Shown piece by piece: positions 51,891 to 62,676 of a stretch of 64,000 nucleotides of DNA (positions are counted from its first letter, which is position 1; each line of letters starts with the position of its first letter). The notes below the pieces were generated by a model that was given only the letters and a program-made list of their open reading frames with translations, did not search any database and was not told the DNA's origin. The position numbers were made by a program, and so were the translations under genes. Source of the stretch: Porphyromonadaceae bacterium H1. GTDB lineage: Bacteria > Bacteroidota > Bacteroidia > Bacteroidales > Paludibacteraceae. The stretch is taken from the NCBI GenBank assembly GCA_001653155.1, contig BDEJ01000037.1, positions 1-64,000 on the forward strand. The letters run 5' to 3'.

Positions 51891-52787
51891 ATGTATCACG
51901 AACCCGCACTACTACAGGAGACAATCGAGGGTCTGTCCATCAAGCCCGACGGGACATATGTGGATGTAACTTTCGGAGGAGGAGGACACTCAGGTGCAAT
52001 ACTCTCTCGACTCGGGAAACAAGGCAAGCTGTTCGCCTTCGACCAGGACGAGGACGCCTTGGTTAACTGCCCGGAAGACAAACGCTTCACCTTCGTGCGA
52101 AGCAATTTTCGTTATCTGAGCAATTTCCTGCGATACCACGGAGTAGCAAAAGTTGATGGCATTCTGGCGGACTTGGGCGTATCGTCCCATCACTTGGACG
52201 AAGCAGAAAGAGGCTTTTCGTTCCGTTTCGACGGACAGTTGGATATGCGCATGAACAAGCAATCGGAACTGACAGCTGCAAAAATCCTGAATAACTACGA
52301 AGAAGAGGATTTGGCAGACCTGTTTTTTCTATACGGTGAACTTCGCAACGCCCGCCGCATAGCCAAAACAATTGTAACAGCTCGAAGAGAGAAGGCCTTT
52401 GAGCGTATTTCGGACTTCGTGGAAGTATTGAAACCCTTTTTCGGAAAAGAAAAACAAAAGCAAGACATGGCCCGGGTTTTTCAAGCACTGCGCATCGAAG
52501 TGAATCACGAAATGGATGCACTCAAAGCCCTGTTGAAGCAGTCGGTCGAAGTATTGAATCCCGGAGGGCGCCTTGCTATCATCAGCTACCACTCCCTCGA
52601 AGACCGTATGGTGAAAAATTTCATCCGGAGCGGAAATATCGAAGGAAAATTAGAAAAGGACTTTTTCGGAAGAGTATCGACAGCTCTAAAGGCGGTAAAC
52701 AACAAAGTAATAACTCCCAGAGCCGAGGAAGTTGAGGCAAATCCGCGCTCACGAAGCGCCAAACTGCGCATAGCCGAAAAAGTATAA
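51891..52787 (+). CDS. rsmH: 16S rRNA (cytosine(1402)-N4)-methyltransferase
   Basis: RsmH methylates N4 of C1402 in 16S rRNA. The 298-residue protein opens with YHEPALLQETIEGL, the SAM-binding motif VDVTFGGGGHSGAIL, FAFDQDEDAL, and GVSSHHLDEAERGFSFR. Further blocks are LDMRMN, ALRIEVNHEMDALK and IISYHSLEDRMVKNF. It is 7 nt after mraZ and 26 nt before the ftsL-like gene, the standard dcw order. Confidence 0.97.
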   Translation: MYHEPALLQETIEGLSIKPDGTYVDVTFGGGGHSGAILSRLGKQGKLFAFDQDEDALVNCPEDKRFTFVRSNFRYLSNFLRYHGVAKVDGILADLGVSSHHLDEAERGFSFRFDGQLDMRMNKQSELTAAKILNNYEEEDLADLFFLYGELRNARRIAKTIVTARREKAFERISDFVEVLKPFFGKEKQKQDMARVFQALRIEVNHEMDALKALLKQSVEVLNPGGRLAIISYHSLEDRMVKNFIRSGNIEGKLEKDFFGRVSTALKAVNNKVITPRAEEVEANPRSRSAKLRIAEKV

Positions 52788-52813
52788 AACAACACAAAGA
52801 CAGATATCCAGGC

Positions 52814-53182
52814 ATGTCCCGAATAAAAAACATATTGGAAGCCATAAAAGGAAGCGAAGATTTTTCGGAACTGAGAGCAAGCAGCCTGCGCGACATCCTC
52901 ACCGGACGCATCCTTACCAAACGGGTAGTATGGAAGCAATACGGCTTAGCAGCTCTCATAGCCTTATTGGCTTTTTTCTACATAGACAACCGCTTTTATT
53001 GCGAAAAGCAGTTAGCCAAAGAAATAAAGCTAAAAAAACAACTTCAAGACATTAAGTACGAATCACTAACCATATCGGCCGAGCTGATGAAGATAAGCCG
53101 TCAATCCTACGTACAGCGACTCATCATCGAGAAAGGTATCGATTTAAAAGACAACAAAACAGCTGCTGTGGCGGTAGATTGA
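52814..53182 (+). CDS. ftsL: FtsL-like cell division protein
   Basis: The 122-residue protein has a cytosolic N-terminus of about 45 residues, one membrane helix (YGLAALIALLAFFYIDNRF) and a periplasmic coiled coil (KQLAKEIKLKKQLQDIKYES to the C-terminus). FtsL sequences are poorly conserved. Its size, topology and position between rsmH and ftsI identify it. The role is as part of the FtsQLB complex that activates FtsWI septal synthesis. Confidence 0.85.
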   Translation: MSRIKNILEAIKGSEDFSELRASSLRDILTGRILTKRVVWKQYGLAALIALLAFFYIDNRFYCEKQLAKEIKLKKQLQDIKYESLTISAELMKISRQSYVQRLIIEKGIDLKDNKTAAVAVD

Positions 53183-53225
53183 ATTCCGCCCGAAGGAAAG
53201 AAAGACCCCAATCCTCAGACAAACA

Positions 53226-55361
53226 ATGGCAGATAAACGCAAAAGCATCGTATTCAGATTCGGCATCATCTACTTCGTAGTACTGTTAGCCTTTCTTGCG
53301 GTAGTGTACAAAATTGCAGTAATACAAACCGTCGAACGGGAAGAACTGCTGAAACTCGAAGCAAAAAGCAAGAAGACAAACATTGAAGTAAAAGCCAAAC
53401 GAGGCAACATCTACGCCTGCGACGGCCGATTGATGGCAAGCTCCATCCCCTCTTACTACATATACATGGATACACGCGTACCTGCTTTGCACGAGAAAGG
53501 AGGGAAACTTTTCTACGAAAACATCGATTCAGTAGCCTACTGCCTCTCACGCATGTTCCGTGACCGGCCGGCCACAGAGTACAAAAGAGCAATAACCCAG
53601 GCCTATCGCCGTGGCGACGGGAAATTCCAACTCTACCCGAAACGCATATCTTACGCAGACTTAAAGGAAATACGCCGTTTTCCTCTCTTTCGTCTGGGAC
53701 GCAACAAGAGTGGACTCCTCACGCGGGAATACGTCCTGCGCGTAAAACCATTCGGATCACTGGCCTCGCGAAGCATCGGCGATGTCTATGGCGACGGCGA
53801 AAAAGGAGGAAAAAACGGCCTGGAGCTGTATTACGACCGGATATTACGAGGGAGACCCGGCTTTGCCACTCGCCAGAAGGTAGCCAATACCTGGTTGGAA
53901 ACCATAGAGGCAGATCCCACGCCGGGCATGGACATCGTCACCACCATAGACATCGACATGCAAGACATCGCCGAAAGAGCTCTGTTAAGATCCTTGCAGC
54001 AGTTCCATGCCCAATCGGGCTGTGCCGTACTGATGGAAGTAAAGAGCGGTGAAATAAAAGCCATCAGCAACCTGCAACGAGACCCCGAGGGCCGCTATTT
54101 CGAAAGCCAAAATGGTGCTGTAGCCGATCAGTTGGAACCGGGCTCCACCTTCAAGACCCTCTCACTAATGGCCGCTCTGGACGACGGGAAAATAAAAATG
54201 AGCGACAGCATAGACACCGGACACGGCATCTTTGCCTTCTCCGACCGGATGATGCGTGACCACAATTACAAGGCCGATGGTAGCGGTGGATTCCATCGCA
54301 TATCACTGGCCGAAGCCATACACTGCTCATCAAACATAGCCATATCACGAGCCATCGTACAAGCCTACGGAGCGGAGCCGGAACGCTTCGTTGAAAAACT
54401 TTATGACATGAAGCTGAACGAAGCCTTAAAGCTTGAAATACCGGGAGCGGCTCATCCTCAAATACGCCATCCCAAGGACGAACAGCGAAGATGGTCGCAA
54501 ACCACCCTGCCGTGGATGTCGATAGGCTACGAAGTGCAAATCCCGCCCATCTACACCCTGACTTATTACAACGCCATAGCCAACGACGGAAAAATGATCC
54601 GGCCTTTCTTTGTAAAAGCCATATACGACAATGGCGAAGAGATGAAACGCTTCGAAACGGAAACCATCAAACGCTCGATATGCAGCAAAAGCACGTTAGT
54701 ACAAATTCGCGAAGCCTTACTCGGAGTAGTAGAAGGCAAGCGGGGAACAGCCCGAAACGTACGCTCTCCTCAGCTACGCATTGCCGGTAAGACCGGCACC
54801 GCACAGCTCTCCACCGGCACACGAGGCTACGACAGACGCAGGCACAGCGTGTCATTCTGCGGCTACTTCCCCGCCGAAGAGCCGCAGTACAGTTGCATCG
54901 TAGTCATCAAAGAGCCACAAGGCCCTCCCTCCGGAGGATCAATGGCCGGATCGGCATTCAAGTACATAGCCGAACACGTACACGCCATGAAGACAAACAT
55001 CGACGCCGAGACCCTGAAAGAAGACCTTCCCGAAGCGCAACACCTACCCCGCTTCAAAAAAGGGCTCTACGACCCCGTCGAACGGGTCACCTCCGAATTA
55101 GACATAAAACTGGCCGGCGAAGCAGCCGAATGGATAGCAGCCGGAGCAAGCGACGACAACAAGTTAAGCATAAAACCTATCAGACACAATCTCAAACAAA
55201 TACCCGACCTCAGCGGGATGGGCGCTAAAGACGCCGTACACCTCCTCGAGTCCCAGGGACTACGGGTGAGGCTACACGGACGCGGACGCGTAAACAAGCA
55301 AAGCATTCCGCCCGGGAACCCTCTCGTAAAAGGAAACCTCATCGCCCTCGAACTAAAATAA
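53226..55361 (+). CDS. ftsI: Septal transpeptidase (PBP3/FtsI) with C-terminal PASTA domain
   Basis: FtsI is the monofunctional class B PBP that crosslinks septal peptidoglycan. The 711-residue protein has one N-terminal membrane helix ([20 protein letters not shown]) and a dimer/pedestal domain ([16 protein letters not shown]). The transpeptidase domain has nucleophile Ser307 (GSTFK), the SSN triad at 368-370 and KTGT at 522-525. Residues about 647-711 form a PASTA domain ([20 protein letters not shown]). The PASTA extension is usual in Bacteroidetes and in Gram-positive homologues. It is 43 nt after ftsL. Confidence 0.95.
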   Translation: MADKRKSIVFRFGIIYFVVLLAFLAVVYKIAVIQTVEREELLKLEAKSKKTNIEVKAKRGNIYACDGRLMASSIPSYYIYMDTRVPALHEKGGKLFYENIDSVAYCLSRMFRDRPATEYKRAITQAYRRGDGKFQLYPKRISYADLKEIRRFPLFRLGRNKSGLLTREYVLRVKPFGSLASRSIGDVYGDGEKGGKNGLELYYDRILRGRPGFATRQKVANTWLETIEADPTPGMDIVTTIDIDMQDIAERALLRSLQQFHAQSGCAVLMEVKSGEIKAISNLQRDPEGRYFESQNGAVADQLEPGSTFKTLSLMAALDDGKIKMSDSIDTGHGIFAFSDRMMRDHNYKADGSGGFHRISLAEAIHCSSNIAISRAIVQAYGAEPERFVEKLYDMKLNEALKLEIPGAAHPQIRHPKDEQRRWSQTTLPWMSIGYEVQIPPIYTLTYYNAIANDGKMIRPFFVKAIYDNGEEMKRFETETIKRSICSKSTLVQIREALLGVVEGKRGTARNVRSPQLRIAGKTGTAQLSTGTRGYDRRRHSVSFCGYFPAEEPQYSCIVVIKEPQGPPSGGSMAGSAFKYIAEHVHAMKTNIDAETLKEDLPEAQHLPRFKKGLYDPVERVTSELDIKLAGEAAEWIAAGASDDNKLSIKPIRHNLKQIPDLSGMGAKDAVHLLESQGLRVRLHGRGRVNKQSIPPGNPLVKGNLIALELK

Positions 55362-55378
55362 CAAACACAGGATACATT

Positions 55379-56830
55379 ATGAAAGCAAGCAACTCTCTTT
55401 TGCAAGACATAAAACCGCTACAACAAATAGGAGAACTGCCTCAAGAAACAGCGGGGATCTGCTTCGATTCGCGACAAGCGGCGCCGGGCTGCCTTTTCGT
55501 GGCCACACGCGGGAATACCACAGACGGACATCAATACATCGACCAGGCCGTATCGCAAGGCGCCGGCATCATTCTCTGCGAAGAGCTTCCCAAAAATCCG
55601 AAAGACGAGGTCTGCTATTTACGTGTAGCAGACAGCGCCGAGGCTCTTGGTCAACTCGCCTGCGCCTGGCACGGACATCCTTCCAAAAAATTAAAATTGC
55701 TTGGTGTAACAGGCACCAACGGAAAAACCACCATAGCGACTCTGCTCTACCGCCTTTTTCGGGAAGCGGGTTATCCGGCAGGCTTGCTGTCCACCGTATG
55801 CAATTACGTGAACGACCGGGCAATAGAGGCAACCCACACCACGCCCGACACACTAACCCTGAATGCCCTACTGGCAGATATGGTAGAATCCGGATGCGAG
55901 TATGCATTTATGGAAGTAAGCTCTCATGCCGTAGAACAGCGCCGGATTGCCGGACTTCAGTTTGAAGGAGGCATATTCACAAACCTCACACGCGACCATC
56001 TCGACTACCACCTAAGCTTCGAAAACTATCTGCGAGCCAAGAAGCGCTTCTTCGACGAGCTACCGAAAACGGCTTTTGCTCTAAGCAACGCCGACGACCG
56101 CAACGGAAACGTCATGTTACAAAACTGTTCGGCCCGACACTACAACTACTCACTGCGCAGCATGGCCGACTTCCACACCCGCATGATAGAACACAGCTTC
56201 GAAGGCATGTTACTGAATCTAAACGGACGCGAGATGCATACCCCTTTCATCGGCCGTTTCAATGCCGCTAATCTGACGGCCGTTTACGGAGCATCCTGCC
56301 TGCTGGGCATGGAACCCGAGGAAAGCCTGCGGATCATGAGCACCCTGCAACCCGTCTCGGGGCGCTTCGAGGCACTACGCGCACCGGCGGGATACACAGC
56401 CATAGTGGACTATGCACACACACCCGACGCCCTGAACAATGTCATCGGAACGATAAATGAAATACTGGAAGGAAGCGGAGGACGACTGATAACCGTCGTA
56501 GGCTGCGGAGGAAATCGCGATCGGGGGAAACGGCCCTTAATGGCACGCGAAGCTGTCTCGGGGAGCTGGAAGGTCGTTTTCACTTCGGACAATCCGCGCT
56601 TCGAGGAACCACAGAGCATCATCGAAGATATGCTCGCCGGACTCGAAGCCGGAGAACGGCGAAATTGTCTGAGCATCGTCGATCGCCGCGAGGCAATACG
56701 CACAGCGACGGCTCTAGCACAGGCAGGAGACGTTGTACTGGTAGCCGGGAAAGGCCACGAGGATTACCAGATCATACAAGGAGAGAAGCGACACTTCGAC
56801 GACCGCGAGGAGCTTCGCGCCGCTTTTTAA
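55379..56830 (+). CDS. murE: UDP-MurNAc-L-Ala-D-Glu ligase, diaminopimelate-adding type
   Basis: MurE adds the third residue to the peptidoglycan precursor. The 483-residue ligase has the ATP loop [38 protein letters not shown] and [23 protein letters not shown] contains the DNPR signature that selects diaminopimelate, so the organism makes DAP-type peptidoglycan. [12 protein letters not shown] is near the C-terminus. It is 17 nt after ftsI. On the downstream side the cluster is interrupted by a convergent regulator gene before mraY. murF is not in the window. Confidence 0.96.
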   Translation: MKASNSLLQDIKPLQQIGELPQETAGICFDSRQAAPGCLFVATRGNTTDGHQYIDQAVSQGAGIILCEELPKNPKDEVCYLRVADSAEALGQLACAWHGHPSKKLKLLGVTGTNGKTTIATLLYRLFREAGYPAGLLSTVCNYVNDRAIEATHTTPDTLTLNALLADMVESGCEYAFMEVSSHAVEQRRIAGLQFEGGIFTNLTRDHLDYHLSFENYLRAKKRFFDELPKTAFALSNADDRNGNVMLQNCSARHYNYSLRSMADFHTRMIEHSFEGMLLNLNGREMHTPFIGRFNAANLTAVYGASCLLGMEPEESLRIMSTLQPVSGRFEALRAPAGYTAIVDYAHTPDALNNVIGTINEILEGSGGRLITVVGCGGNRDRGKRPLMAREAVSGSWKVVFTSDNPRFEEPQSIIEDMLAGLEAGERRNCLSIVDRREAIRTATALAQAGDVVLVAGKGHEDYQIIQGEKRHFDDREELRAAF

Positions 56831-56862
56831 TTTAAAACCACCGAGCAATAAGAAAATTTGGA

Positions 56863-57216
56863 TCAATCGCGATTGCGAGCGCCGGAACCTTCTGCAAGAA
56901 AAGCCTCCAGTTCGCTGACAGACATGGAACGAAGCTTATCGGCCAAACGATCCTGTAAATGCATACTGCGGAGGCTACGCAAGGGATGATCGGGATCGAG
57001 GCTGCGACTGCCGTCGGGCTGCCACTCCAACAAATCATTGGGAGTACAACGCAAAGCCTCGCAAATGGTCTCAAGCTGACTCAGGCGAATGGATTGCGCC
57101 TCTCCCTGCAGAAGTTTAGCAGCCAAAACATGATTCAAGCCCAAGTCCATCAGAAAACGACGCGGTGCACGGTCGGAGCGCATTCGAGCAAGGTTCGCAA
57201 AATTAAATCGAAGCAT
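56863..57216 (-). CDS. XRE/Cro-CI-type helix-turn-helix protein inserted in the dcw cluster
   Basis: The 117-residue cytosolic protein has a Cro/CI-type HTH of the HTH_26 group in its first 65 residues (MDLGLNHVLAAKLLQGEAQS, RLSQLETICEALRCTPNDLLEW). A leucine- and acidic-rich C-terminal helix follows (ADKLRSMSVSELEAFLAE). It is on the opposite strand to all genes around it and is convergent with murE (32-bp gap). A good TATATTTG -7 box lies 29 bp upstream. Its target is unknown. It might regulate itself or mraY. No toxin partner is adjacent, so an antitoxin role is not supported. Confidence 0.85.
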   Translation of the reverse strand: MLRFNFANLARMRSDRAPRRFLMDLGLNHVLAAKLLQGEAQSIRLSQLETICEALRCTPNDLLEWQPDGSRSLDPDHPLRSLRSMHLQDRLADKLRSMSVSELEAFLAEGSGARNRD

Positions 57217-57630
57217 AGTATATTACATTTAAAGAATATCTGCGGCAAATATACTAAATAGTTGGAATAAATCATCAAAAACACAAGAGAAAATATATTA
57301 TTTTTTATTCATTCATAAAAAGAACAAAATAATATATTAAAAAAACACAAAATACAGACTAATAATATATGTATAATAAAAAATAATTGTATTTTTGATA
57401 GTGAAAATTACTCTTTAAATAAAGAGTATATGCATTAAATAAAAAATTATATGAAAAAGCGACTAATCACATACAAAGAAGACAATATACTCAAAAATAA
57501 TAAGACCAATTACAAAATAATAAAAAAAATTTATCAATCCTAAAACAAACAGCAGACAACTTTCAAAATTCATTAATAAAAGAAACAATAATTTCTCCAC
57601 TCGACAGCAACTCAAGCAGATTATAAAATT
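57217..57630. other. AT-rich region between the HTH gene and mraY (414 bp)
   Basis: The region is extremely AT-rich, and contains runs of AATATATT-type inverted repeats around 57290-57375. It includes the -7 box of the HTH gene (TATATTTG, 57253-57246). A minus-strand frame at 57463-57696 overlaps the mraY start, is hydrophobic and of low complexity, and has no family signature, so I reject it. The promoter of mraY and the downstream dcw genes is probably in this stretch. Confidence 0.55.
57246..57279 (-). promoter_or_regulatory. Promoter of the HTH gene
   Basis: TATATTTG (57253-57246, minus) with a TTTG (57279-57276) about 22 bp upstream fits the Bacteroidetes consensus. It gives the regulator its own promoter, independent of the dcw cluster. 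Confidence 0.6.
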
Positions 57631-58893
57631 ATGTTTTACCACCTCTTCACCTACCTCGACCGAAGCTTCGATCTTCCGGGAGCAGGCATGTTTCACTACA
57701 TTTCCTTCCGAACGGGTTTAGCCTTCATCACCGCCCTGCTCATATCCACACTTTTCGGGAGACGCATCATCAACTCACTGCAACGCAAACAAATAGGCGA
57801 AACAATACGCGACCTCGGCCTCGAAGGTCAGATGAGCAAGAAAGGGACTCCTACAATGGGCGGCATCATCATTATCATCGCAATCCTGCTGCCCACGCTA
57901 CTGCTCGCCAATCTGCTAAACGTGTACAGCCTACTGATGATCACCACCACGCTATGGCTGGGAGTTATTGGGTTTGCGGATGATTACATCAAAGTCTTTC
58001 GTCGCAACAAAGACGGCCTGAAGGGACGTTTCAAAATCATCGGACAGGTTGGCTTAGGACTCATTGTCGGACTCTGCATGTATCTCAGCCCCGATGTTGT
58101 GATACGCGAGAATCGCGAACTGCGCAATGCCGAGCAAATAGAAGCCGTAATATATGCCAAAAGCGATGTAAAGGCGCCCCAGACCACCATTCCTTTTGTA
58201 AAAAACAACAATCTGGATTATCGAAAACTCTTCGGCTGGGCCGGAGAACAAGCAGAAACCCTTGGCTGGATATTCTTCATATTTACGGTTATCTTCATCG
58301 TAACCGCAGTGTCGAATGGAGCAAATCTAACCGACGGATTGGATGGGCTGGCAACGGGCTCATCGGCCATCATGGGAGTAACACTCGGGATACTGGCCTA
58401 TGTGTCGGGTAACGTCAACTACGCCGGCTATCTAAACATCATGTACATTCCCGGAGCCGGTGAATTACTCGTTTTTGCAGGAGCTTTCATCGGAGCCACC
58501 ATCGGTTTTCTGTGGTATAATTCCTATCCGGCACAAGTATTCATGGGGGATACGGGCAGCCTGACGCTCGGAGGCATCATTGCCGTTTTTGCCATTCTCA
58601 TCCATAAAGAGCTGCTCATTCCGGTACTTTGCGGGATATTTCTGGTAGAAAGTCTATCCGTAATTATGCAGCGCGTCTATTTCCGCTACAGCAAACGACG
58701 CCACGGAACGGGACAGCGTATTTTCAAGATGGCCCCCCTGCACCACCACTTCCAAAAAGCAGGAAATGCCGGCATTGACGCCTTATGGCAAAAACCGCTA
58801 CAAGCCATCCCGGAATCGAAAATCGTAGTGCGTTTCTGGATTGTGGGCCTCATACTGGCTGCGGTCACGATCATCACTCTCAAAATGCGTTAA
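57631..58893 (+). CDS. mraY: Phospho-N-acetylmuramoyl-pentapeptide-transferase
   Basis: MraY makes lipid I by joining UDP-MurNAc-pentapeptide to undecaprenyl phosphate in the inner membrane. The 420-residue protein has about ten membrane helices. Key motifs are [14 protein letters not shown], the catalytic [45 protein letters not shown] and APLHHHFQ. The family length in Bacteroidetes is about 420, longer than E. coli because of the periplasmic stretch around 165-210. It leads the second part of the dcw cluster and is 22 nt before murD. Confidence 0.97.
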   Translation: MFYHLFTYLDRSFDLPGAGMFHYISFRTGLAFITALLISTLFGRRIINSLQRKQIGETIRDLGLEGQMSKKGTPTMGGIIIIIAILLPTLLLANLLNVYSLLMITTTLWLGVIGFADDYIKVFRRNKDGLKGRFKIIGQVGLGLIVGLCMYLSPDVVIRENRELRNAEQIEAVIYAKSDVKAPQTTIPFVKNNNLDYRKLFGWAGEQAETLGWIFFIFTVIFIVTAVSNGANLTDGLDGLATGSSAIMGVTLGILAYVSGNVNYAGYLNIMYIPGAGELLVFAGAFIGATIGFLWYNSYPAQVFMGDTGSLTLGGIIAVFAILIHKELLIPVLCGIFLVESLSVIMQRVYFRYSKRRHGTGQRIFKMAPLHHHFQKAGNAGIDALWQKPLQAIPESKIVVRFWIVGLILAAVTIITLKMR

Positions 58894-58915
58894 AAAAACA
58901 AACAGTCCCCAAACA

Positions 58916-60283
58916 ATGAAGCAGATACTGGTATTAGGCAGCGGCGAAAGCGGAACAGGAGCAGCCATCCTTGCCCGACAGCAGGGCTTTGAAGTACTCG
59001 TATCGGATCTTGGAGAAATAAAGTCCGAATACAGACGAATGCTCGACGCACATGCCATCCCCTACGAAGAAGGCGGACACACGCGAGCCGAAGCCCTCAT
59101 AGCGAGCCTGCCCGAAGGAGCCACAGACGACAGGCTGGAATGCATCAAAAGCCCCGGCATACCCGACAGCGCTCCTCTGGTACAACGCATCAGAGAGCGA
59201 GGAATAGCCGTAATATCCGAAATCGAATTTGCCGGGCGCTTCACCCGCGCAAAAATGATATGCATAACAGGGAGCAACGGGAAAACCACAACCACAATGC
59301 TGACCTATCACATATTAAAGCAAGCGGGTCTGCACGTAGGACTAGCCGGGAATGTAGGAAGGAGCCTGGCTCTACAAGTAGCTACCGAACCATTGATGGA
59401 TTATTACGTGGTAGAACTAAGCAGCTTCCAGCTCGACGGGATGAAGGAATTCAAAGCCGACATCGCCGTATTACTCAACATTACACCCGACCACTTAGAC
59501 CGCTACGAATATCAGTTTCAAAACTATGTGGATTCCAAACTCCGCATCATCCAAAATCAAAGTGAAGCGGACGCCTTGATTTTCTGGGAAGAAGATCCGG
59601 TAATACAAAACGAGCTGAGCAAACGTCCGGTACGTTCGGCGCTATACCCCTTTGCAGCCCGGCGAGGCGAGCACACCAAGGCCTTTATCGAAAACAACGA
59701 CTTAGTAATAGAAACCCTGAAAACAATACTGAAAATGCCCTTAGCAGATTTATCCATTCAAGGCATACACAATGCCTACAACTCGATGGCCGCCGGACTG
59801 GCCGCCTCGATAGCTAACGTACGCAAAGACAGCATCCGACAGTCGTTACAGGACTTCCAAGGGGTCGAACATCGACTGGAATATGTAGCCACAGTACGCA
59901 ACGTACGCTTCGTGAACGACTCGAAAGCAACAAACGTAAACTCCTGCTGGTACGCCCTGCAAAGCATGAAGTCCCCCGTAGTGCTCATATTGGGAGGAAC
60001 CGATAAGGGAAATGACTACAGCGAAATCGAGACTTTAGTATCCGAAAAGGTACGCAGCCTGATCTTCCTCGGCGTAGACAACAGCCGCCTACATGCTTTC
60101 TTTGATGGCAAAGTCGAGCGCATATCCGATGCCCGCTCGATGCAGGAAGCTGTAGCTATTGCCTATGCCGAAGCTCGGAGTGGCGACACGGTATTGCTTT
60201 CACCCTGCTGCGCCAGCTTCGACCTCTTCAGTAACTACGAAGAACGGGGTAAGCTATTCAAACAAGAAGTACGAAACCTCTGA
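58916..60283 (+). CDS. murD: UDP-N-acetylmuramoyl-L-alanine--D-glutamate ligase
   Basis: MurD adds D-glutamate to UDP-MurNAc-L-Ala. The 455-residue ligase begins ILVLGSGESGTGAAILA, with the ATP loop ICITGSNGKTTTTMLTYHIL, ELSSFQLDGM, LNITPDHLDRY and the C-terminal VLLSPCCASFDLFSNYEERG. A longer frame from 58841 overlaps the end of mraY; homology starts at the ATG at 58916. It lies 28 nt before ftsW. Confidence 0.96.
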   Translation: MKQILVLGSGESGTGAAILARQQGFEVLVSDLGEIKSEYRRMLDAHAIPYEEGGHTRAEALIASLPEGATDDRLECIKSPGIPDSAPLVQRIRERGIAVISEIEFAGRFTRAKMICITGSNGKTTTTMLTYHILKQAGLHVGLAGNVGRSLALQVATEPLMDYYVVELSSFQLDGMKEFKADIAVLLNITPDHLDRYEYQFQNYVDSKLRIIQNQSEADALIFWEEDPVIQNELSKRPVRSALYPFAARRGEHTKAFIENNDLVIETLKTILKMPLADLSIQGIHNAYNSMAAGLAASIANVRKDSIRQSLQDFQGVEHRLEYVATVRNVRFVNDSKATNVNSCWYALQSMKSPVVLILGGTDKGNDYSEIETLVSEKVRSLIFLGVDNSRLHAFFDGKVERISDARSMQEAVAIAYAEARSGDTVLLSPCCASFDLFSNYEERGKLFKQEVRNL

Positions 60284-60311
60284 TAAAAGAGCCGAAAGAG
60301 AAGAAAGCAGT

Positions 60312-61520
60312 ATGACCGAGTTACTAAAAAAATACTTCAAGGGCGACGCTGTCCTGTGGATTGTATTCGCTATGCTCTGCGGCATCTCGATACTGGAGAT
60401 GTACAGCGCATCGAGTACCCTGGCCTACAAAGCATCGAGCCACACCGCGCCGATGCTCCGCCACGTAGGCTTCCTCACGGTAGGGGCTCTTCTTGCTTTC
60501 GGAATACATCTGATTCCCTACAAATACATCCGACTGCTCTCCTATCCGGGTCTTATCCTTTCGATTTTCTTCCTGATATGGGTGCTTTTCAAAGGGCAAA
60601 GCGCCAATGACGCCACGCGTTGGATGTCGCTATTTGGCTTTCAGTTCCAACCCTCGGAACTGGCCAAACTATCAATCGTCATTGTGGTGGCCGATCTCAT
60701 CTCGCGCATCAAAAATCCCCTTGAGGAGAAGAAATATTTCCGTAAAATCGTTATTGTCAGCCTGGCAACCTGTGGCCTCATATTACCCGAAAACTTTTCG
60801 ACGGCCTTCTTGCTGGCTGTGGTTCTTTTCACCCTTTGCTTCATCGGGCACATATCGTGGAAATCCCTGCTATTGACAGCCACTGTGGCTTTATTCATAG
60901 CTGCATTGGCCATATCGTTGATCCTGTTAATTCCGGAAGGAAGCATGCCCAAAGCTTTCGACCGGGCTTACACATGGAAGGCACGCATCGAACGATTCAG
61001 CCAGTCGAAAAACAGCGAGAAGCAACCCTACGTCATCAACGACGAAAACCGCCAAACCATGCACGGCAAGATAGCTATTGCCCGCGGCGGACTGTTGGGC
61101 GTATTCCCGGGCAACAGCATTGAGCGTGATTATCTGCCGCAGGCCTACTCCGATTTCATCTATTCCATCGTCGTGGAAGAAACGGGAGCCGTAGGAGGCA
61201 TCTTCGTCATCCTACTCTACCTGATACTACTTTTCCGTGCCGGGATGATTGCCAACAAATGTTCGTCGGTCTTTCCCGCACTATTGGTCATCGGCCTGGC
61301 GTTGATGATTGTTCTGCAAGCTCTCGTCAGCATGTCGGTAGCCACCAACTTAGGCCCTGTAACAGGGCAGCCTTTACCTCTGATAAGCCGGGGAGGTACC
61401 TCCGTGATGGTCACCTGCCTCTATTTCGGCATTATTCTCGGGGTGACTAGGCAGCTCAAACAGGAAACGGAAGTGCAACAAGCAAAGGAGACGCTTAGTG
61501 TCGATATAGAAGATGTATAA
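60312..61520 (+). CDS. ftsW: Septal peptidoglycan glycosyltransferase FtsW (SEDS family)
   Basis: FtsW is the SEDS polymerase that partners FtsI in septal wall synthesis. The 402-residue protein has about ten membrane helices. GHRW-like ATRWMSLFGFQFQPSELAK is the lipid II pocket region. ENFSTAFLLAVVLFTLCFIG contains the family ESD/EN-type motif. The GVFPGNSIERDYLPQAYSDF loop and the GQPLPLISRGGTSVM motif identify SEDS. I use the ATG at 60312. A frame from 60159 that would extend it is inside murD. Confidence 0.96.
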   Translation: MTELLKKYFKGDAVLWIVFAMLCGISILEMYSASSTLAYKASSHTAPMLRHVGFLTVGALLAFGIHLIPYKYIRLLSYPGLILSIFFLIWVLFKGQSANDATRWMSLFGFQFQPSELAKLSIVIVVADLISRIKNPLEEKKYFRKIVIVSLATCGLILPENFSTAFLLAVVLFTLCFIGHISWKSLLLTATVALFIAALAISLILLIPEGSMPKAFDRAYTWKARIERFSQSKNSEKQPYVINDENRQTMHGKIAIARGGLLGVFPGNSIERDYLPQAYSDFIYSIVVEETGAVGGIFVILLYLILLFRAGMIANKCSSVFPALLVIGLALMIVLQALVSMSVATNLGPVTGQPLPLISRGGTSVMVTCLYFGIILGVTRQLKQETEVQQAKETLSVDIEDV

Positions 61521-61547
61521 AGAAAACGAAGTTCAAAATCAGAAAAA

Positions 61548-62651
61548 ATGAAACGATTTATCATCAGCGGCGGCGGAACCGGTGGCCATATTTTCCCGGC
61601 CATCAGCATTGCAAATGCCATCCGGCAGAAACTTCCCGATGCGGAAATTCTCTTCGTAGGCGCAGAAGGGCGTATGGAGATGGAGCGCGTTCCGGCGGCA
61701 GGTTATCGCATCGTAGGGCTTCCGGTGAGCGGTTTCGATCGCAAGAACATGCTACGAAACATAAAAGTAATGTGGAACTTGCTGCGCAGCCTCCGGAAAG
61801 CACGAGGCATTGTCCGCAGCTTCCGTCCCGATGTGGCGGTAGGCGTAGGAGGTTACGCAAGCGCCCCCGTACTGAAAGCCGCTGCAGCTGCAGGGATTCC
61901 CTGTCTTATTCAAGAGCAAAACTCCTATGCCGGCGTCACCAACAAACTCTTGGCTCGAAAAGCCTCCCTCATTTGCATAGCCTACGAAGGGATGGAGCGT
62001 TTCTTCCCGAAAGAAAAAATACGCCTTACGGGCAATCCCGTACGTCAGGATTTACTCGCGGTAGCTCCTCACGCTCAGGAGGCTTATGACTTTTTCGGTT
62101 TCGACCCGGCAAAAAAGACCCTGCTCATCATCGGCGGAAGCCTTGGCGCACGCAGCATCAATCAAAGTGTGGCCGCATCACTTGAGAGCTTATCGAAATC
62201 GAACCTGCAAATCATCTGGCAAACTGGGAAAAGCTATATCGAAGAAGCTCGCAAAGCAGCCACCCCTTTTGCTTCCGAACGCCTGTTGGTATGCGACTTC
62301 ATTTCACGCATGGATTACGCTTATGCCGTTTCCGATCTCGTCGTATCGCGCGCAGGAGCAAGCTCCGTATCGGAAATTTCACTACTCGGGAAAGCCCTCA
62401 TTCTCATCCCTTCGCCCAATGTAGCCGAAGATCACCAGACCAAAAATGCTCTGGCACTGGTCGAGAAAGATGCAGCCGTAATGATAAGCGATACCCAAGC
62501 AAAGGAACAAATGATAACTCAGGCATTGGCTCTACTTGCAGACGACGAAGGCCTTCGGCGCTTGAGCGAAAACATAAAAAAACTGGCACAACAACACTCG
62601 GCCGAACGTATTGCAGAAGAGGTGATTCGCTTGGCCTCCGACAAGAAATGA
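61548..62651 (+). CDS. murG: UDP-GlcNAc:lipid I N-acetylglucosaminyltransferase
   Basis: MurG converts lipid I to lipid II on the cytosolic face of the inner membrane. The 367-residue GT28 enzyme opens with ISGGGTGGHIFPAISIANAI, then VGVGGYASAPVLKAAAAAGI, LIQEQNSYAGVTNKLLA, LIIGGSLGARSIN and the UDP-GlcNAc site VVSRAGASSVSEISLLGKA. It lies 27 nt after ftsW and 25 nt before murC. Confidence 0.97.
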   Translation: MKRFIISGGGTGGHIFPAISIANAIRQKLPDAEILFVGAEGRMEMERVPAAGYRIVGLPVSGFDRKNMLRNIKVMWNLLRSLRKARGIVRSFRPDVAVGVGGYASAPVLKAAAAAGIPCLIQEQNSYAGVTNKLLARKASLICIAYEGMERFFPKEKIRLTGNPVRQDLLAVAPHAQEAYDFFGFDPAKKTLLIIGGSLGARSINQSVAASLESLSKSNLQIIWQTGKSYIEEARKAATPFASERLLVCDFISRMDYAYAVSDLVVSRAGASSVSEISLLGKALILIPSPNVAEDHQTKNALALVEKDAAVMISDTQAKEQMITQALALLADDEGLRRLSENIKKLAQQHSAERIAEEVIRLASDKK

Positions 62652-62676
62652 GCGGAAGAAGAAAAATAACGCACAC

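Noticed and set aside
57463-57696. Minus-strand 77-residue hydrophobic frame beside mraY
   Set aside because: It overlaps the mraY start by 66 bp, lies in low-complexity AT-rich DNA and has no family features.
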